Source of the DNA: Cladopsammia gracilis
Lineage: Eukaryota; Cnidaria; Anthozoa; Scleractinia; Dendrophylliidae
Reading direction: 5' to 3'
NCBI GenBank assembly: GCA_022457155.1
Contig: JAJGOT010000506.1
Coordinates: 392,001-456,000 of the forward strand
DNA length: 64,000 nucleotides
The translations under genes were made by a program, and so were the position numbers. Of the stretch, positions 11,246-23,664 are shown in pieces. Position 1 is the first letter of the stretch; each line of letters opens with the position of its first letter. The notes under the pieces are model-generated. The model did not search any database, was not told the origin of the DNA, and was given only the letters and a program-made list of their open reading frames with translations.

Positions 11246-12151
11246 GGGTATCCAATCGATGAAATCGATAATCGGTGACAATCGATATCAATCGATATCA
11301 ATTAATCGATTGATATTGATAATCGATAACCGATCGATGGAGAAGATTTGTGTGATCTTATCGATTGTCATCGATTATCAATAGCAATCGATAGCGTAAT
11401 TGATATCGATTGGTTGCAATATTTTTTTCCGTTTCAGAGTCTACAAGTTGACGAGAATAAGCGCTTAGTATCACGCATTTATTGTAAAAGACTTTGTATG
11501 TAGTGATCGTTAACACATTTTATTTGAATTATTAAAACGTGAACATGAGAATAAGAATGATTTCCCTATCTTCTCTCTCTCGTTTCTGCGTTCCCTCTTC
11601 TTCTTACAAGCAGAAAAAAGCTCTCCAACGTTCACTGCAAAATGGCATTGGTGGTATCCTTTGACGACGCATGTTAGGGCCGATTTACACGGTACAACTT
11701 TGTTGCATGCGAAACGCATACGGCATGCTTACGACATGACTTGGGTTGGTTTACAAGGAGTAATCCGTGTTGTAAGCATGTCGTAAGCATTAAGTTTTAA
11801 GCGTGTCGCATGCGACAAAGTTGTACCGTGTAAAACGGAGAGTTCAACTTCTTTTTCGCCTGACCCAGACATATTCTGCGCATCCGTCATTTATGAAGGT
11901 TTCTGCCCGCCGGTTTATGGCAGTTTACGGGTGACTAGCAAATCGAGCGCGTGTAACAAGAAATCCAATCACGACGATCCAATCGATAACAATCGATAGC
12001 CAATCGATAGCAATCGATGAACGATTTTTGTATGACTATCGATTGATCATCGATTGATCGATACCAATCGATATCTATTAGCTAATTTTATCGATTGATA
12101 TCGATTTATCGATTGCTTTTCCGATCATCGATTGCCATCGATTGAAGACCC
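11246..12151. mobile_element. ATCGAT-rich inverted-repeat element (copy A)
   Basis: Two blocks dense in ATCGAT and TATCGATA hexamers (11246-11420 and 11970-12151) face each other as imperfect inverted repeats. The outer ends read GGGTATCCAATCGATG and, inverted, GGGTCTTCAATCGATG. The centre holds a second foldback (11677-11838) with arms carrying TTTACACGGTACAACTTTG. Copy C has the same structure at 30979-31897 with a variable number of hexamers. No coding content is seen. Confidence 0.6.
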
Positions 12152-14933
12152 AGGGGCAATATTGAGAACAACGGTCCTGTTATATATCTTAATTTTGATC
12201 TATAAAAAGAAAACAATCTCTCAGACAGGTACTTGGGGTAACCCTATTCTAAAGCCGGGCTGAAATGCTTTTTTTGCGACAAGCAGTATTTGTGCTAGGC
12301 ATAAATATAAATATAACCTATAAATATCTCGCCTCTGACTCCTTACTTTTAATTTTGGTCACGCGCCACGTGTAATATAATGCCAAGACTCCCGTATGTA
12401 AACAAACACAAAGGTGTGGCTGACTTGGGTCCTTTAAGGGAAATCAGCTGAGCTGCGGCGCGCTTTGGTGCCGGAAGTCGGGGCGGCGAAATATAAGAGA
12501 CCAGAGGCGTGTAATATGAGAGAGATGAGAGCGCGGGAATAGCCTCTGGCATCCAGGGTAACTTCCCCACGCAATCCATTAGGTGATGTCGGCGTTGGTG
12601 GCTACAGAGACAGGATTGTTCCAGGAAAAAGCCGTCCGATGGGGGCTTAGATCAGACCATAAAAAGGCTGTTTGTGTAGAAATAAAATCTAGCGAGGAAA
12701 CGCGCGAATCAGACAAAAAACATCACTTAAACGTGGGAGTGGGTCGCGTAATCGGCACGTAGTCACCCTCCTGACTGACCTGACAACAAGCAGCGATGTT
12801 TGCATTCTAGACCTGCAAACGCCAACTCATGATTAACAGCAGGTCTGTAATTGACGTAGTGTTTTGTATTTTAAGGCATAATTTTTAGGAATGAGGGAAC
12901 AAAGGAAATAAAGCACTTATTGAATGGATGATGGGGTGGTTCCATGCGTCATAGTCAGTAAACGCCTAATATGATGGGAACAGTATTAATTAGAGACGTA
13001 ATTTTGTCCTAAATAGGGTGTAGCTGTACATAATACGATTTCATGTGGAATGTCTCAGTAGACCCCTACACAGATCATCGTTTATCTCGGCGCGAGCACT
13101 TTTTCACGAATTTTAAATAGAGTAACTTAAATGCGAAATTCCCATTTATTTCAAGTTTCGGTTCGGAGATCATTAGCATTCTTGAACGTATAAAATAGAC
13201 CTTAATTCCTGCTAAAAGAATTAGAGTACAGCTATTACAAATCCTGTATGAATCCCACTTCGGAGAATCAGATACAAACAGCATCATCGAGTACTCCGGC
13301 AAATACTAAAGGATTTTTCATTTAAATGTTATATATTTTTGACTTTCTATCTTCCGTTTTAGCTAAAAGTTTCAAGCGCATTGACGGAAGGTTTAGAACC
13401 TTGACTAAAAATGTTCTTGGACTAGATGTTACATTTCGGACTTTAGATTATGCAAAGGTATAAAATTCCAATTTCCTGATGCGACAACACTGAAACGGTA
13501 AAAATATTACTGAGGAACCGGATGCGGCAAAGAAGTTATCAGTTACTATGGCTGCATTTCCGAAAAAAGTAAACAATAAACAAACAAACAACATGCGAGT
13601 ATCTCGCTTGAAGAGAAGCAAGACATTTTACGTAAAGGAAGCCCTATTATTTACTTTTCTTTTATCAGTAAATTTTATGAGACATCAACTACATTTGACC
13701 AAAATCACGTTAAATTTCTACACGCGTCCATGTCAGTATGTCAGGACACGCCTCTGGACACGACTTTGAAATACCCGTGATAGCTTCTCGCGCAATTTTT
13801 TGAATTTTTAATGAAGAAGAAAAAAATATGTTCAAATCAAAACATATCTCAAAATGAAACTTGTTGAATAAAAATATACTTCGGCTGAAAGAATTGACAA
13901 TAAGACTAGAGACAATTACAATTACGAATTTTACAAGCAATTTATAGGATACTGACGGCATTAAATTCTTACTTACCTTTCGAGAATTTTGTCTTGAATT
14001 AAATGTACGTTTTGTGAATGTTGTTGAAAAGAACGTAGCTTACACAGCAGATAACATCACCGCCTTCTGCAATCTTTGATATCGATATTGCGGTTTTCAT
14101 TAACCCTAATTATCCACTCCAACGTGACGGACCACCATGGATATTTTGATTTTGATCTGTGAACGGGGGCCGGCCATGATCAAAACGAGATTGACATTTA
14201 ATACCAATAAAGTCACTACGAAGATTTGTATTGTTCACTTTTCGATATTTCGCTTTGTTTTCCTTGTATAAAAGCCCAAAAGTGCAAAGAGGTCTTTAAG
14301 GGTTTGTACGTCATATCTGTATTTTGAAACCTGACGACATAAAACGTATCGGACCGCGATATCGGACGGCCTTGTTACGACTTGTGGTTAAACGCAAAAG
14401 AGAAGAGAATCAATATTAGCCTAAGGCAAGTTATTTCAATTCATGAGATACACTCGATTTTGCTGACAAGAGAATGTTATTCTTTGCAGGAAGCCAAATA
14501 ATATATAGAGACCCAACGGTCAAAAGTATTGAATGTCGGCAACGGTAGCTAATTATAACCTTATAATTGCCGAGAAAGCTGTAGAAGTTTTAAGAACTGT
14601 CACTGACGTCTCCCTTACAGTGCACTTTCGTTCTTTTAATTCAGCGAGATCATAATTAAAATTCCCATTACACTTACACTTCACTTACATACAGCTTGCA
14701 TTTGCGGGACGATTTATCAGAGTCAAGGCTTTTCCGGATCAAAAAGGTTGTCCTTCAATCGCGTGACTGATTGAAAGAACTAGAATTAGAGAAAAAAATC
14801 CTAAAAAAAAAACGTTTCATTCCTGCTGGGTCGAATTTGGTGATCCGTACGGGAGACCGGGAGATTCTGTCCGTATCTGGGAGACTCCCGGATAATCCGG
14901 GAGAGTTGGCAATAAGTGCATATGGTATTTTAC

Positions 14934-15546
14934 CCTCAAATGTTTTCTCTAGTTTGGCCATAAACCTTTTGCTTTTGGCTATCTTCTCAGGCGTGACATA
15001 CAAAAGTTTTAACTCGGATTTCTTGTCAACCATGGCACTGTGAACCGCATTCACTTCTTCTTTTGAGCAATTAGAATTCAAGAAGGAACTGTTGATTTTT
15101 AGTTCCTTCAAAGCCATAAGCTGGTCCTCTATCAATGATATTAACGGTGAAACAGCAAGTGTGAGCCCTGTGGAAATCACGGCTGGCAGCTGAAAACACA
15201 AACTTTTCCCACCACCAGTTGGCATAATCAAAATACAATCTTTTCCCGCCATTGTTGCATTTATGCATTCCAGCTGTAGTGGGCGAAAATTTCTCAACTT
15301 GAAAGTGTTTTCCTTAGCATTTTCAACTTTTTCAGACCAAGGAAAATTTCTTGCAGACCAGTCTTGTTCATTTTCCTTTCTTTGGGAAGAAGAAGGCAAA
15401 CATTTATCTGTGCGACTGCTTATTTGGGATTGAATGAACTCCTTCCGCGACTGAAGAAATTGCTGTCTTTCGACTAAGTTTTCAATTTGTTTCTCGATTT
15501 CTTTGAGTTCTATGTCAATTTCGTCCAGCTCCTTTGATATATCCAT
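14934..15546 (-). pseudogene. RECQL-like DNA helicase, truncated 5' exon
   Basis: Starting at 15546, residues 1-45 form a charged coiled coil, as in animal RECQL (RecQ1). [20 protein letters not shown] and then motif [16 protein letters not shown] (Walker A lysine present) follow. Next come motif Ia [27 protein letters not shown] and MAKLEKTFE. The alignable part ends just before the DEVH box. A donor-like G|GTAAAA at 14933 suggests a normal exon end there. Motifs II-VI and the RQC/HRDC parts are missing because the sequence runs into the end of duplication copy A, so no complete helicase can be made from this window. It retains only about a third of the usual length. Confidence 0.75.
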
Positions 15547-15839
15547 GGTAAATTAACAAACAAAAACGCCAAAAAGAGTTAATTCTCAAAGACGTTTAGT
15601 GAAAGTTATCTTATGATATAGCGCCATTTCGTCCGCCATATTGAATTTGCTGGTAAATCTGCTGAGATTTTCAACGCGGGCTCAAATTCTCGGTACCAGG
15701 TTACATCCTCTCCTCTGTTCCTAAAACATCCTGGGGTTGACTACGAGTAGTCCCTCCTTTTTGGGGTAGCTCCACCCTACAGCGGCTTGCTTAATAATAT
15801 TACCCGAGTCAGAAGTAATTTACCCTCATGACGCACGTC

Positions 15840-16335
15840 CTAGAAATGATAAAAAAACAGCTTCCATTTACCATGATTGTTGTCGTCAAGGTATTTCTGT
15901 ACCCACTTAGCTTTTAAAGCGCAGTTGAATGTTTGGATGTCTAAGATCTTTAATCCACCATTTTCATAACCATTTATCATTTCGCTTCTTTGAATTTTAT
16001 CCCTTTTTTTCCCAAAGAAAATTATAAAGAAGTTGATTTATATCTTTCAAGTAGGATTGTGAGGAAGGAAGAGGCGACATAATCGATACGCATGTTGAAA
16101 GGCGGCTAAACTTTTGATGACTTTTATTTTTCCTAACAAGGTTAATCTTCTGAGCTGCCAGGACCTTAGGATTTTAGAGATTTTTTCAGTTTTTTCTTTT
16201 CCTTATAATTTAGCATAATAGCTTCCTTCCCACATTTTGAAAACCATACCGCAAGTGCTTTAAGCTTCCAAAAAGCCCATTTTATATTTTGTTGCCTTAT
16301 CAGTAGCAATTTTATCTGTCCGGTTTCGGTCTTCT
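15840..16335 (-). pseudogene. LINE reverse transcriptase C-terminal fragment
   Basis: The minus strand encodes WQLRRLTLLGKIKVIKSL, a frame break, then GYENGGLKILDIQTFNCALK and KWVQKYLDDNNHGKWKL. This is the conserved thumb/C-terminal part of non-LTR reverse transcriptases (G-K-I-VIKSL, then GGLK-DI-...-ALK-W). Frame breaks show it is inactive. A (GTT)n run lies beyond it at about 16356-16380. Confidence 0.75.
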
Positions 16336-16939
16336 CATAATTAACTGTAAATTGTTATTGTTGTTGTTGTTGTTGTTGTAAGCCTGATAACTCGGCAAAA
16401 CTATCTAACAAGGAAAAGGATCTTTCTATAGATTTAGTACCATCGAGGATTAATACAGTATTTTACATGTTGTAATGTCATAAATTGTTCACGAGAGTTT
16501 CTTTACCCTTCGAACAATTTTCAGTATACTCTAGCGAACAATATAACTGCGTTAAGCAAAACAAACGTCAATGCCACAACAACTATTAAAAATACGAGCT
16601 GTTGGGTTTGGAAGCATACCGGAGCCTTTATCGACTTTTAAATGACTTCCTCGATACTGACAGAAACCTCTATTACGGGCACTTGGCTCCGTGACTGATT
16701 TAGAGAGAGGTTCGACTGAATATTGTTTAACTGTACAAGATGTTATATGGGTCTTATATAACTTTAAAATGAAAAATCTCAGGCTACAATGTTATGTGCA
16801 TGATGAATTTTACATTACAGGAAAGGCGGAGTGGACGTTTGTGACGAAGTTAAACAAATAGTCTGAGAAAAGACTGAACTGAATTTCGGCACGTTAATCA
16901 AGTTATGTATTGAGTCACATCAGTACATGATTCTGAAGG

Positions 16940-17235
16940 TATAACTCCCGGGGGGGGGGTGGGGGAGGGGGGACTCCCATATAAAAATGACGGGGGTGCT
17001 CGTCGTACCTTTTAGGGGTCAAAATTTGTAGATTGGTACCGCTTAGGGTACTAAAATCTGAAATGACTACCATTAGAATTATCGCGGTACCTTTTAGAAT
17101 ATGAGCCGAAAAACTATGACAGAATATGACATGTGTTGTTTTAGAATTGGTACCTCTTAGGGGTAAAAATTCTTTTGAGCCACGCCCATCACACGAGATT
17201 CTGGTATCTTTTAGGGTGTTTTTCGAAAATTTCCG
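16940..17235 (+). mobile_element. Interspersed repeat, GGGACTCCCA family
   Basis: The sequence begins with CCCGGGGG and a poly-G run, then GGACTCCCATATAAAAATGA and repeated GGTACCTTTTAGGG-like motifs. A copy in opposite orientation lies at 45095-45372. It is absent from copies A and C at the same place, so it inserted into copy B. No coding content. Confidence 0.65.
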
Positions 17236-18849
17236 ACGCCAGAGTTAAAAAAAGATATTGGCCACCTATCTCTCAGACGCTCAGTTGCAAATCTAATATT
17301 AAACCTTATTTAAACCTTATCTACTCAGTCGATTGTTTCGGACCGTTATTTTTTTTCAGTTCGCATCAACTTCATTCCTGTAACGCCATAATGCACGCGC
17401 CTCATGTCACGTGCACGCTCACAGTTAACGGAGTGGAGTGATTATGCCAGTAAACAGTACACGTAAATCGTTGGACATTTTATCACAGGGACCCTACATT
17501 ATCGAAAGGTTCATATATCATCATAAAATATAGTGAAGGATGTGGTACCAAATTAGTTCAAAATAAACGTAATCTTACCTTAATTTTATGTAAAAACGGC
17601 GAATTTTGGCGACTAAAGTGTCAATTTGGGTAGGCTCGCTGTGATTTTATAAACAATAATTCTTGACAGCATGTGGGTTAGAGCTCGGGCCAGTTACATT
17701 ACAGAGCTCTTAGCGGCCATTCACACACTATTGCGGTTGGTTGAAAAAAAATACTTTTATGACTAAAACTCACCGATCGAACGCCTTGTGTTTAGTGTAG
17801 ACGCATGTAGACGGGTTACAAGTGATGACGTCGTTTCACTCGTGTCAGTGTAGATGAAAGGCGAAAACGCCCTACGCAGGGATTACACTCCGACGCAGAC
17901 TTTCTTATACCCAAGAAACAAGATGTTCTCTCGCGGCGCGGCAAATTTCTGTTTCGTGAACGATCGATGCCATTTTAGCGACACCCGGGTAATCGGCTCC
18001 TGGCGACACTTCGAAATTTTATTACCGTCAGTACGTCAAAGAAAAAAAATTTCTAACATCGTATCCCTCCTTCACCACTACACCTCTGCGTTCATTTGGC
18101 AAACCCACGAAAAATTTAATTGTAACTTTTTTTTTCGGGTAACCCTATCCCTATCCCTGAGGGTGAATCGTGTAATCGCTTTACCTATGCCCTAGCCGAC
18201 AGCGCTGAATAACGCAAATGTCTACGTCACTGACCAGCGGAAGTCGGTTCATCATGTGAAGTAGGTCTCTTTAGACTCCGCGAACCAACTTCCGCGGGTC
18301 AAATTTGAAATTTCACCCAGTTACAGATGAAACGAAAAATCGTTCAAGCTGAAATTTTAAAGAATATCGAGGTGGCTGTCTAAAAACGCAAACAGCATTC
18401 TTAACCATTCAAACACAGAGCTTAACCATTGGAATTGTTTTTGTTACAGGGAAACCTCTGATAGGCTCCTACCTCTGAGTGTTATTCAGCTCTGTCATGA
18501 TAGCCTACTTTCGTCCTTACCCAGGCATAAACTAGAGCAGAAATGGCATCGACCATTACAAAATGCTTGGTTACTTATGATGGCATGGACCGTTAATAAT
18601 GGCATCGACCCTTTATAAAGGGAAATCAGCTGAGCTGCGGCGCGCTTTGGTGCCGGAAGTCGGGGCGGCGAAAATATATAAAGAGACAAGAAGCGTGCAA
18701 TATGAGAGAGATGCGAGCGTGAAAAAAGCCTCTGGCATCCAGGGTAACTTCCCCAAGCAATCCATTAGATGATGTCGGCGTTGGTGGCTACAGAGACAGG
18801 GTTGTTCCAGGAAAAAGCCGTCCGATGAGGGCTTAGATTAGACTATAAC

Positions 18850-19317
18850 AAGAGGCTCCAAGCAGCCTTTACTCATGCGCATGCGTAAGAAAATTTTATG
18901 ATATATTTTAAACATGATAAGAAGATGTCCGACATGGAGAAGAGTTACTCCTTTCATTCAGTCATCGTTCCTTAAAACCACGTTGTTTACTATTGAATGT
19001 TGTGGACATGAATGCTGTACCACAATGAAGCCAGTGATTTTTCTAAGTGTTATATATACCAAACGTGAACATAGTAATGTATGTAGGGTTGTAGGAGATT
19101 CTGTCGTGACACTTAAGTAACGCTCTTTTACCGGAAGTGAGAATAGCCGGAAGTCACTAAACAGGAAGTGTAAATGGCAAAGACGTCAACCGGAAGTGCA
19201 CAATTTAAAATATGCGCGCATAAATTTGCATGCAAAATCGTGACACAAAAAATAAAAACAATAATAATAAAAACAAGAAAAACGGAGCCGAAACCTTACC
19301 TCATGCCGCTACGCGCA
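18850..19317. mobile_element. Insertion specific to copy B with inverted ends
   Basis: Copy B differs from A near 12660 and C near 32405 by about 470 bp placed before AAAAAGGCTGTTTGTG. The ends carry inverted AGCCTTTACTCATGCGC and GCGCATGAGTAAAAAGGCT. The interior has repeated ACCGGAAGT-type words. Probably a MITE; no protein recognised. Confidence 0.5.
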
Positions 19318-19412
19318 TGAGTAAAAAGGCTGTTTGTGTAGAAATAAAATCCAGCGAGCAAACGCGCAAATCAGACACCGAACATCGCTGAAACGGTAAA
19401 TATATTACTGAG

Positions 19413-19925
19413 GCCCCGTCCACACGTATCCGGATATTTCTGAATCCGCAACTTTTTTGTTGCGGATTGGCCTTCCGTCCACACGTATCCGGCGAATATG
19501 GCTTACGAATCCGCAACTTTTTGAATCCGCTCTCCAAAGTGGAAATTTTTGAATACGCTACGAGTACGGCATCGTGTGGACGGTCGAATCCAGATATTTT
19601 TTAATACGCTGACGTAACAGTATCAGATCCATTCTTTTACCGCGCGAATATTCAACATGGCCGACCGAAATGTTCTCGCTTCACTTCTACTTGGACTTAT
19701 TTCAAGTCTAATAACGTGTTTACAGTTGAACTTTGATTTGAACTTGGCCTTTGCCTATGCTTTTTTTGACAACATTTAAAGAGGAGCCCTGGCTGCTAGA
19801 GCGAATCCGGATACGTGTGGACGGGCAAATACGATTCAAATACGCTACGTGCGGACGCGAATATTTTCTAATCCGCAACAAAAAAGTTGCGGATTAAAAA
19901 ATACCCGGATACGTGTGGACGGGGC
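19413..19925. mobile_element. 513-bp MITE with CTGAG target duplication
   Basis: Inverted ends GCCCCGTCCACACGTATCCG are flanked by CTGAG at 19408-19412 and 19926-19930. Copies A (13510-13514) and C (33256-33260) show the empty site with a single CTGAG. Internal blocks repeat the end motif. The superfamily is unclear from a 5-bp duplication. Confidence 0.8.
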
Positions 19926-21404
19926 CTGAGGAAGCGGATGCCGTAAAGAAGTTATCCGTCAGTACGTTACTATGGCTTCTCGTGATAGCTTCTCGCGCAG
20001 TTTTTCGATTTTTTAATGAAGAAAAAAAATGTTCAAATCAAAACGTATCTCAAAATGATAACTTGCTAAATAAAAATATACTTCGGCTGAAAGAATTGAC
20101 AATAAGACTAGAGACAATTATAAAAGACTTACGAGTTCACAAGCAATTTATAGGATACTGACGGCATTAAATTCTTACCTACCTTTCGAGAATTTGGTCT
20201 TGAATTAAATGTACGTTTTGGGAATATTGTTGAAAAGAAGGTAGCTTACGGGTGCCAGAGTAACAGCAGATAACATTACCGCCTTCTGCAATCTTTGATA
20301 TTCATTAACCTAATTATGTGCTCCATCGTGACGGACCACCATGGATATTTTGATTTTGATCTGAGAACCGGGGCCGGCCATAATCCAGATGATCAAAACG
20401 AGATTGACATTTAATACCAATAAAGTCACTACGAAGATTTGTATTGTTCACTTTTCGATATTTCGCTTTGTTTTCCTTGTATAAAAGCCAAAAAGTGCAA
20501 AGAGGTCTTCAAGGGTTTGCACGTCATATCTGTATTTTGAAACCTGACGATATAAAACGTATCGGACCGCGATATCGGACGGCTATCGCCTCATGATCAT
20601 TGACTTGTTTAATACGACTTGTGGTTAAACGCAAAAGAGAAGAGAATCAATATTAGCCTAAGGCAAGTTATTTCAATTCATGGGATACACTCGATTTTGC
20701 TGACAAGAGAATGTTATTCTTTGCAGGAAGCCAAATAATAGAGACCCAACGGTCAAAAGTATTGAATGTCGGCAACGCAGCGGCAACGGCAGCTAATTAT
20801 AACCTTCTAATTGCCGAGAAAGCTGTAGAAGTTTTAAGAACTTTCACTGACGTCTCCCTTACAGTGCACTTTTGTTCTTTTAATTCAGCGAGATCATAAT
20901 TAAAATTCCCATTACACTTACACTTACACTTACGTACAGCTTGCATTTTCGGGACGATTTATTACAGAGTCAAGGCTTTTCCGGATCAAAAGGGTGGTCC
21001 TTCAATCACGTGACTGATTGAAAGAACTAGAGTTAGAGAAAAAAAAATCCTAAAAAAAAACATTTCATTCCTGCTGGGTCGAATTAAGGATTGACAATCG
21101 AAGCGTTTAGCAAAACCTGTCATACGTGCAGCTTGAGACTGAAGAAATTTTAGGAGCACTATTAAATTAAACTAATTGTAGTTAACGAACACCTGTTTCG
21201 ACAACATCAACTAATATAAAAAAAGTATTAGTGTACACAAGTGTATTATTTATCGATATTTATCGATCTTAGACATTTGACAAATGACAAAACCTAAAAA
21301 TGAAGTGTGTTCCTTTACTTTGCAACACAGGATGTTTATCACAAGGCTTAAATCGCGACACAACAAAGCTTACAAGAGTCTTCCTTTTGCGAGACACAAT
21401 TGTG

Positions 21405-21600
21405 ACATACATACATACATACATACATACATAAACTTTATTAAAGTGTCAAAAATATTTAGCTGTAAGGCTAATTGAGGACACAATAACAATATAACAA
21501 AATATATGCGTGCAATACGTGATGTGGCACGCGTGATGCGGATGACAAGTTGGTTCCAAGGTACGGAACTTGATATTGTGTACGGGTCATTGTGCAATCT
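21405..21600 (-). mobile_element. LINE-like 3' tail fragment
   Basis: On the minus strand a non-coding stretch ends in TTAATAAAGTTTATG followed by (TATG)n, the usual form of a LINE 3' end. The corresponding place in copy C lacks it, so it inserted into copy B. Confidence 0.4.
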
Positions 21601-21936
21601 ATTTACGACTGCCTTCTTAGTTGTTCTTAGTTTGTCACAAGCTACACCGCGCTGACGAGCCCCAATAAAGGGCGAAACAGCTGTCCGCGGTTGCTACCCT
21701 GCTTTATCGGTTTCTGTCGCATTGGTGTCTTGCAAAATCTACCTTTTTACGTAGTCAGATCAGCCTTGCAGTTTGTCGTTTATGTTACTACACTGTACGT
21801 CATTTGAAACCTTTAATCAGTCTTTCGCAATCACTCGTGAAAGGTCAACTTAATACTTCCATTTATCTGTTCCTCGAAAAGAAAGTCGGCTCGAAGCCAA
21901 GGCACGACTCAATTAAAAAAATGCGTTAGCTGCAAT

Positions 21937-21944
21937 TATAAAAG
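21937..21944 (+). promoter_or_regulatory. TATA box of small-peptide gene 1
   Basis: TATAAAAG lies 93 bp upstream of the start codon at 22030. The same box, TATAAAGA, is kept at 35281-35288 before gene 2 (92 bp). The sequence between box and ATG is strongly conserved between the two genes, which supports a shared core promoter and 5' UTR. Confidence 0.6.
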
Positions 21945-22029
21945 AGGCGAAGTACACCTTGTATTTTCATAATCGCCTCAACTGGAAGACAGTCTAGAGC
22001 TAAGTCATAAGGAGCTAAGCCCGACCAAG

Positions 22030-22160
22030 ATGAAAGGAGTTGTAATATTTGTTACATTCGTGGCTGTGATAGCAGTGCTGTGGAGAACGACGGATGGAAA
22101 ACCACTGGAAGAAGCGTGGCTGGCTGAGATCAAAGATGAGATTGCTAAAAGTAAACTGAG
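22030..22160 (+). CDS. Gene 1 exon 1: signal and pro region
   Basis: Encodes residues 1-43 plus two bases of codon 44. The ATG follows GACCAAG. The donor is CTGAG|GTAAAG. It is one Ala codon shorter than exon 1 of gene 2. Confidence 0.72.
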
Positions 22161-23184
22161 GTAAAGAGAAAATTTTACACTGTAAATTCCTTTTACAACT
22201 ATTTGAAAGATTTGATCGCACAAAATACTGCCGTCAACAATGAGATTACAGGAGGATTGGAGGTCTACCTCTCCACTAGCTTAAAGTTTGGACGTTAAAA
22301 TCAGGGCCTAGGAGCACTCACCAAAGGCTTTAGAAAGTCATGCTTATGTTTCTTTTGTTTGAATTTCGATATGTTCAGAAGCCTTAGCTGGAAATTGAAC
22401 CGGCCGAAAGTATTAGAAACAAAATCCTTTTATCCTAAAAGTTACCTCAAGTATGATTTTCAAGAATTTTAAGGGAACTGCCTTGCCACCCGAAATCTTT
22501 ACCTCGGGCTTTCTGAGAATCAAAAACAACATTTTCATCACCTTCAGAACGTCAGGCGTGGTTTCGATACTGGGTCCCCGAAAACGTCAGTTTATATTTT
22601 CGGTTTGAGACCCTTAACTTTTCATCCGAGTTGTAATCCGAAATTCTGAGAGCGGACGGTATGAGCAGCTATTTGCAAAACAATTCGTTACGTGCCCCTG
22701 TAAAATTAACTTTAATTCCCTTCAGTTTAAACTGCACCGAGGCTATTTCTACCTTAGCTTTCTTACAAATACGTATGTCAATTTTATTTTAATTATACTG
22801 CTGAATTGATTTCAGCTCCATCCAAACCGCCGTACTGAAAAAACATGTTTAGCAATTGATATTTCCCTGTGCACAATTATTTGAAGTTCCTCCAATTTCC
22901 ACCATGCAAGATAAGGCATCTTATGGCAAGAGCAGTGAAAAGATCAGCTTGTCACTGTAAAATCCTAAACAGGGTCGTCGGAAACGTAAAACGAACAAGA
23001 ATGGGGGCATACAGTTTTTTTAAAAGCTTAGAATGCATTATTTTTCTTTTTTTGCAGTTTATCAGATGTGATTTTAAAGCGACGTCATGAGCGAGCTATA
23101 GAACGTTCTGGACGATTTAAACGATGGTTGTGGTGTAGCCCGCCCGCAAAATTGCCTGGCTGTCCTAAAGGCGTTCCAAACTAA
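22030..23184 (+). CDS. Small secreted Cys/Trp peptide precursor, gene 1 (two exons)
   Basis: Exon 1 is 22030-22160 and exon 2 is 23058-23184, with GT at 22161 and AG at 23056-23057 (phase 2). The product is 85 residues. Residues 1-23 are a hydrophobic signal peptide (MKGVVIFVTFVAV start). A mixed-charge pro region (LEEAWLAEIKDEIAKSK) and a basic LKRRHERAIERSGRFKR stretch with dibasic sites follow. The C-terminus carries RWLWC, a proline-rich 8-residue loop, a second Cys in LPGCP and a short tail ending GVPN. It is likely cut to a short cationic peptide with one disulfide. It could be an antimicrobial, signalling or other secreted peptide; I do not recognise the family. AATAAA follows at about 23218. 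Confidence 0.7.
23058..23184 (+). CDS. Gene 1 exon 2: basic linker and mature peptide
   Basis: The acceptor is TTTTTTTGCAG. The exon encodes LSDVILKRRHERAIERSG, then the Trp/Cys peptide, with TAA at 23182-23184. Gene 2 has an alternative tail and a third exon. Confidence 0.72.
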
Positions 23185-23664
23185 AATGCGGTGTTCCGAT
23201 TTCGATAAATTTAGAGAAAATAAAGAAAATACTCTGAAAATGACTGTGGAAAGAATCACCATAGCGTGACATTCTCGGAAAAACAGGAAGTCTATTATTC
23301 TTAAAAAACAGGAACATTTAATCAAACTTGCTGTGACTTCCTATGACGTTAGAGTGTGTTCACATGACGTCATAAAAATTAAAATCTAAAGTATACATCC
23401 TACAAATCTGTTAATGTGGATACCAGTGTTATAATCTTTCACAAAACGTTTCAGGTTTTAACGATGTTTCGTTTTCGATTTATAAAGGTTGTAGATGTGT
23501 CACGCAATTCATTACGCTATTTCAGATAAGCCGTGAAAATAAACAAAATTGAACTAGTTGAAAGTTGTTAATGAATTATAAATCCTTATAAGCCGATTTC
23601 ATGCATGTTATAGTGAATACAATATTTTGTGATGAGATTTTTGGTGTTATTAAGACTTTAAATT

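Larger units (their letters stand above)
1..14837. repeat. Segmental duplication, copy A
   Basis: This block is collinear with copy C from 24744 onward and, in parts, with copy B from 16664. A and C differ by scattered substitutions, small indels, a different number of 17-bp minisatellite units and one 4.9-kb retroelement insertion present only in A. Similarity to B and C stops at about 14837, just before the small secreted-peptide gene found in those copies. A therefore lacks that gene. The left edge coincides with the window start, so the unit may extend further left. The near identity of A and C could also come from unmerged haplotypes in an assembly. Confidence 0.93.
16664..21095. repeat. 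Segmental duplication, copy B (upstream part)
   Basis: The copy begins inside the last unit of the 17-bp minisatellite (CCTCTATTACGGGCACTTGG). It continues collinearly with A and C but lacks the TA transposon (empty site at 16859-16860) and the A segment from about 5690 to 12430. It also lacks two shorter segments near A 12720-13480 and 13555-13780. It is clearly more diverged than A is from C. Confidence 0.88.

Noticed and set aside
22005..22223. Minus-strand frames over peptide gene exon 1 (also 35348-35582)
   Set aside because: Antisense to the conserved signal-peptide exon. They cross its splice donor and lack features of their own.
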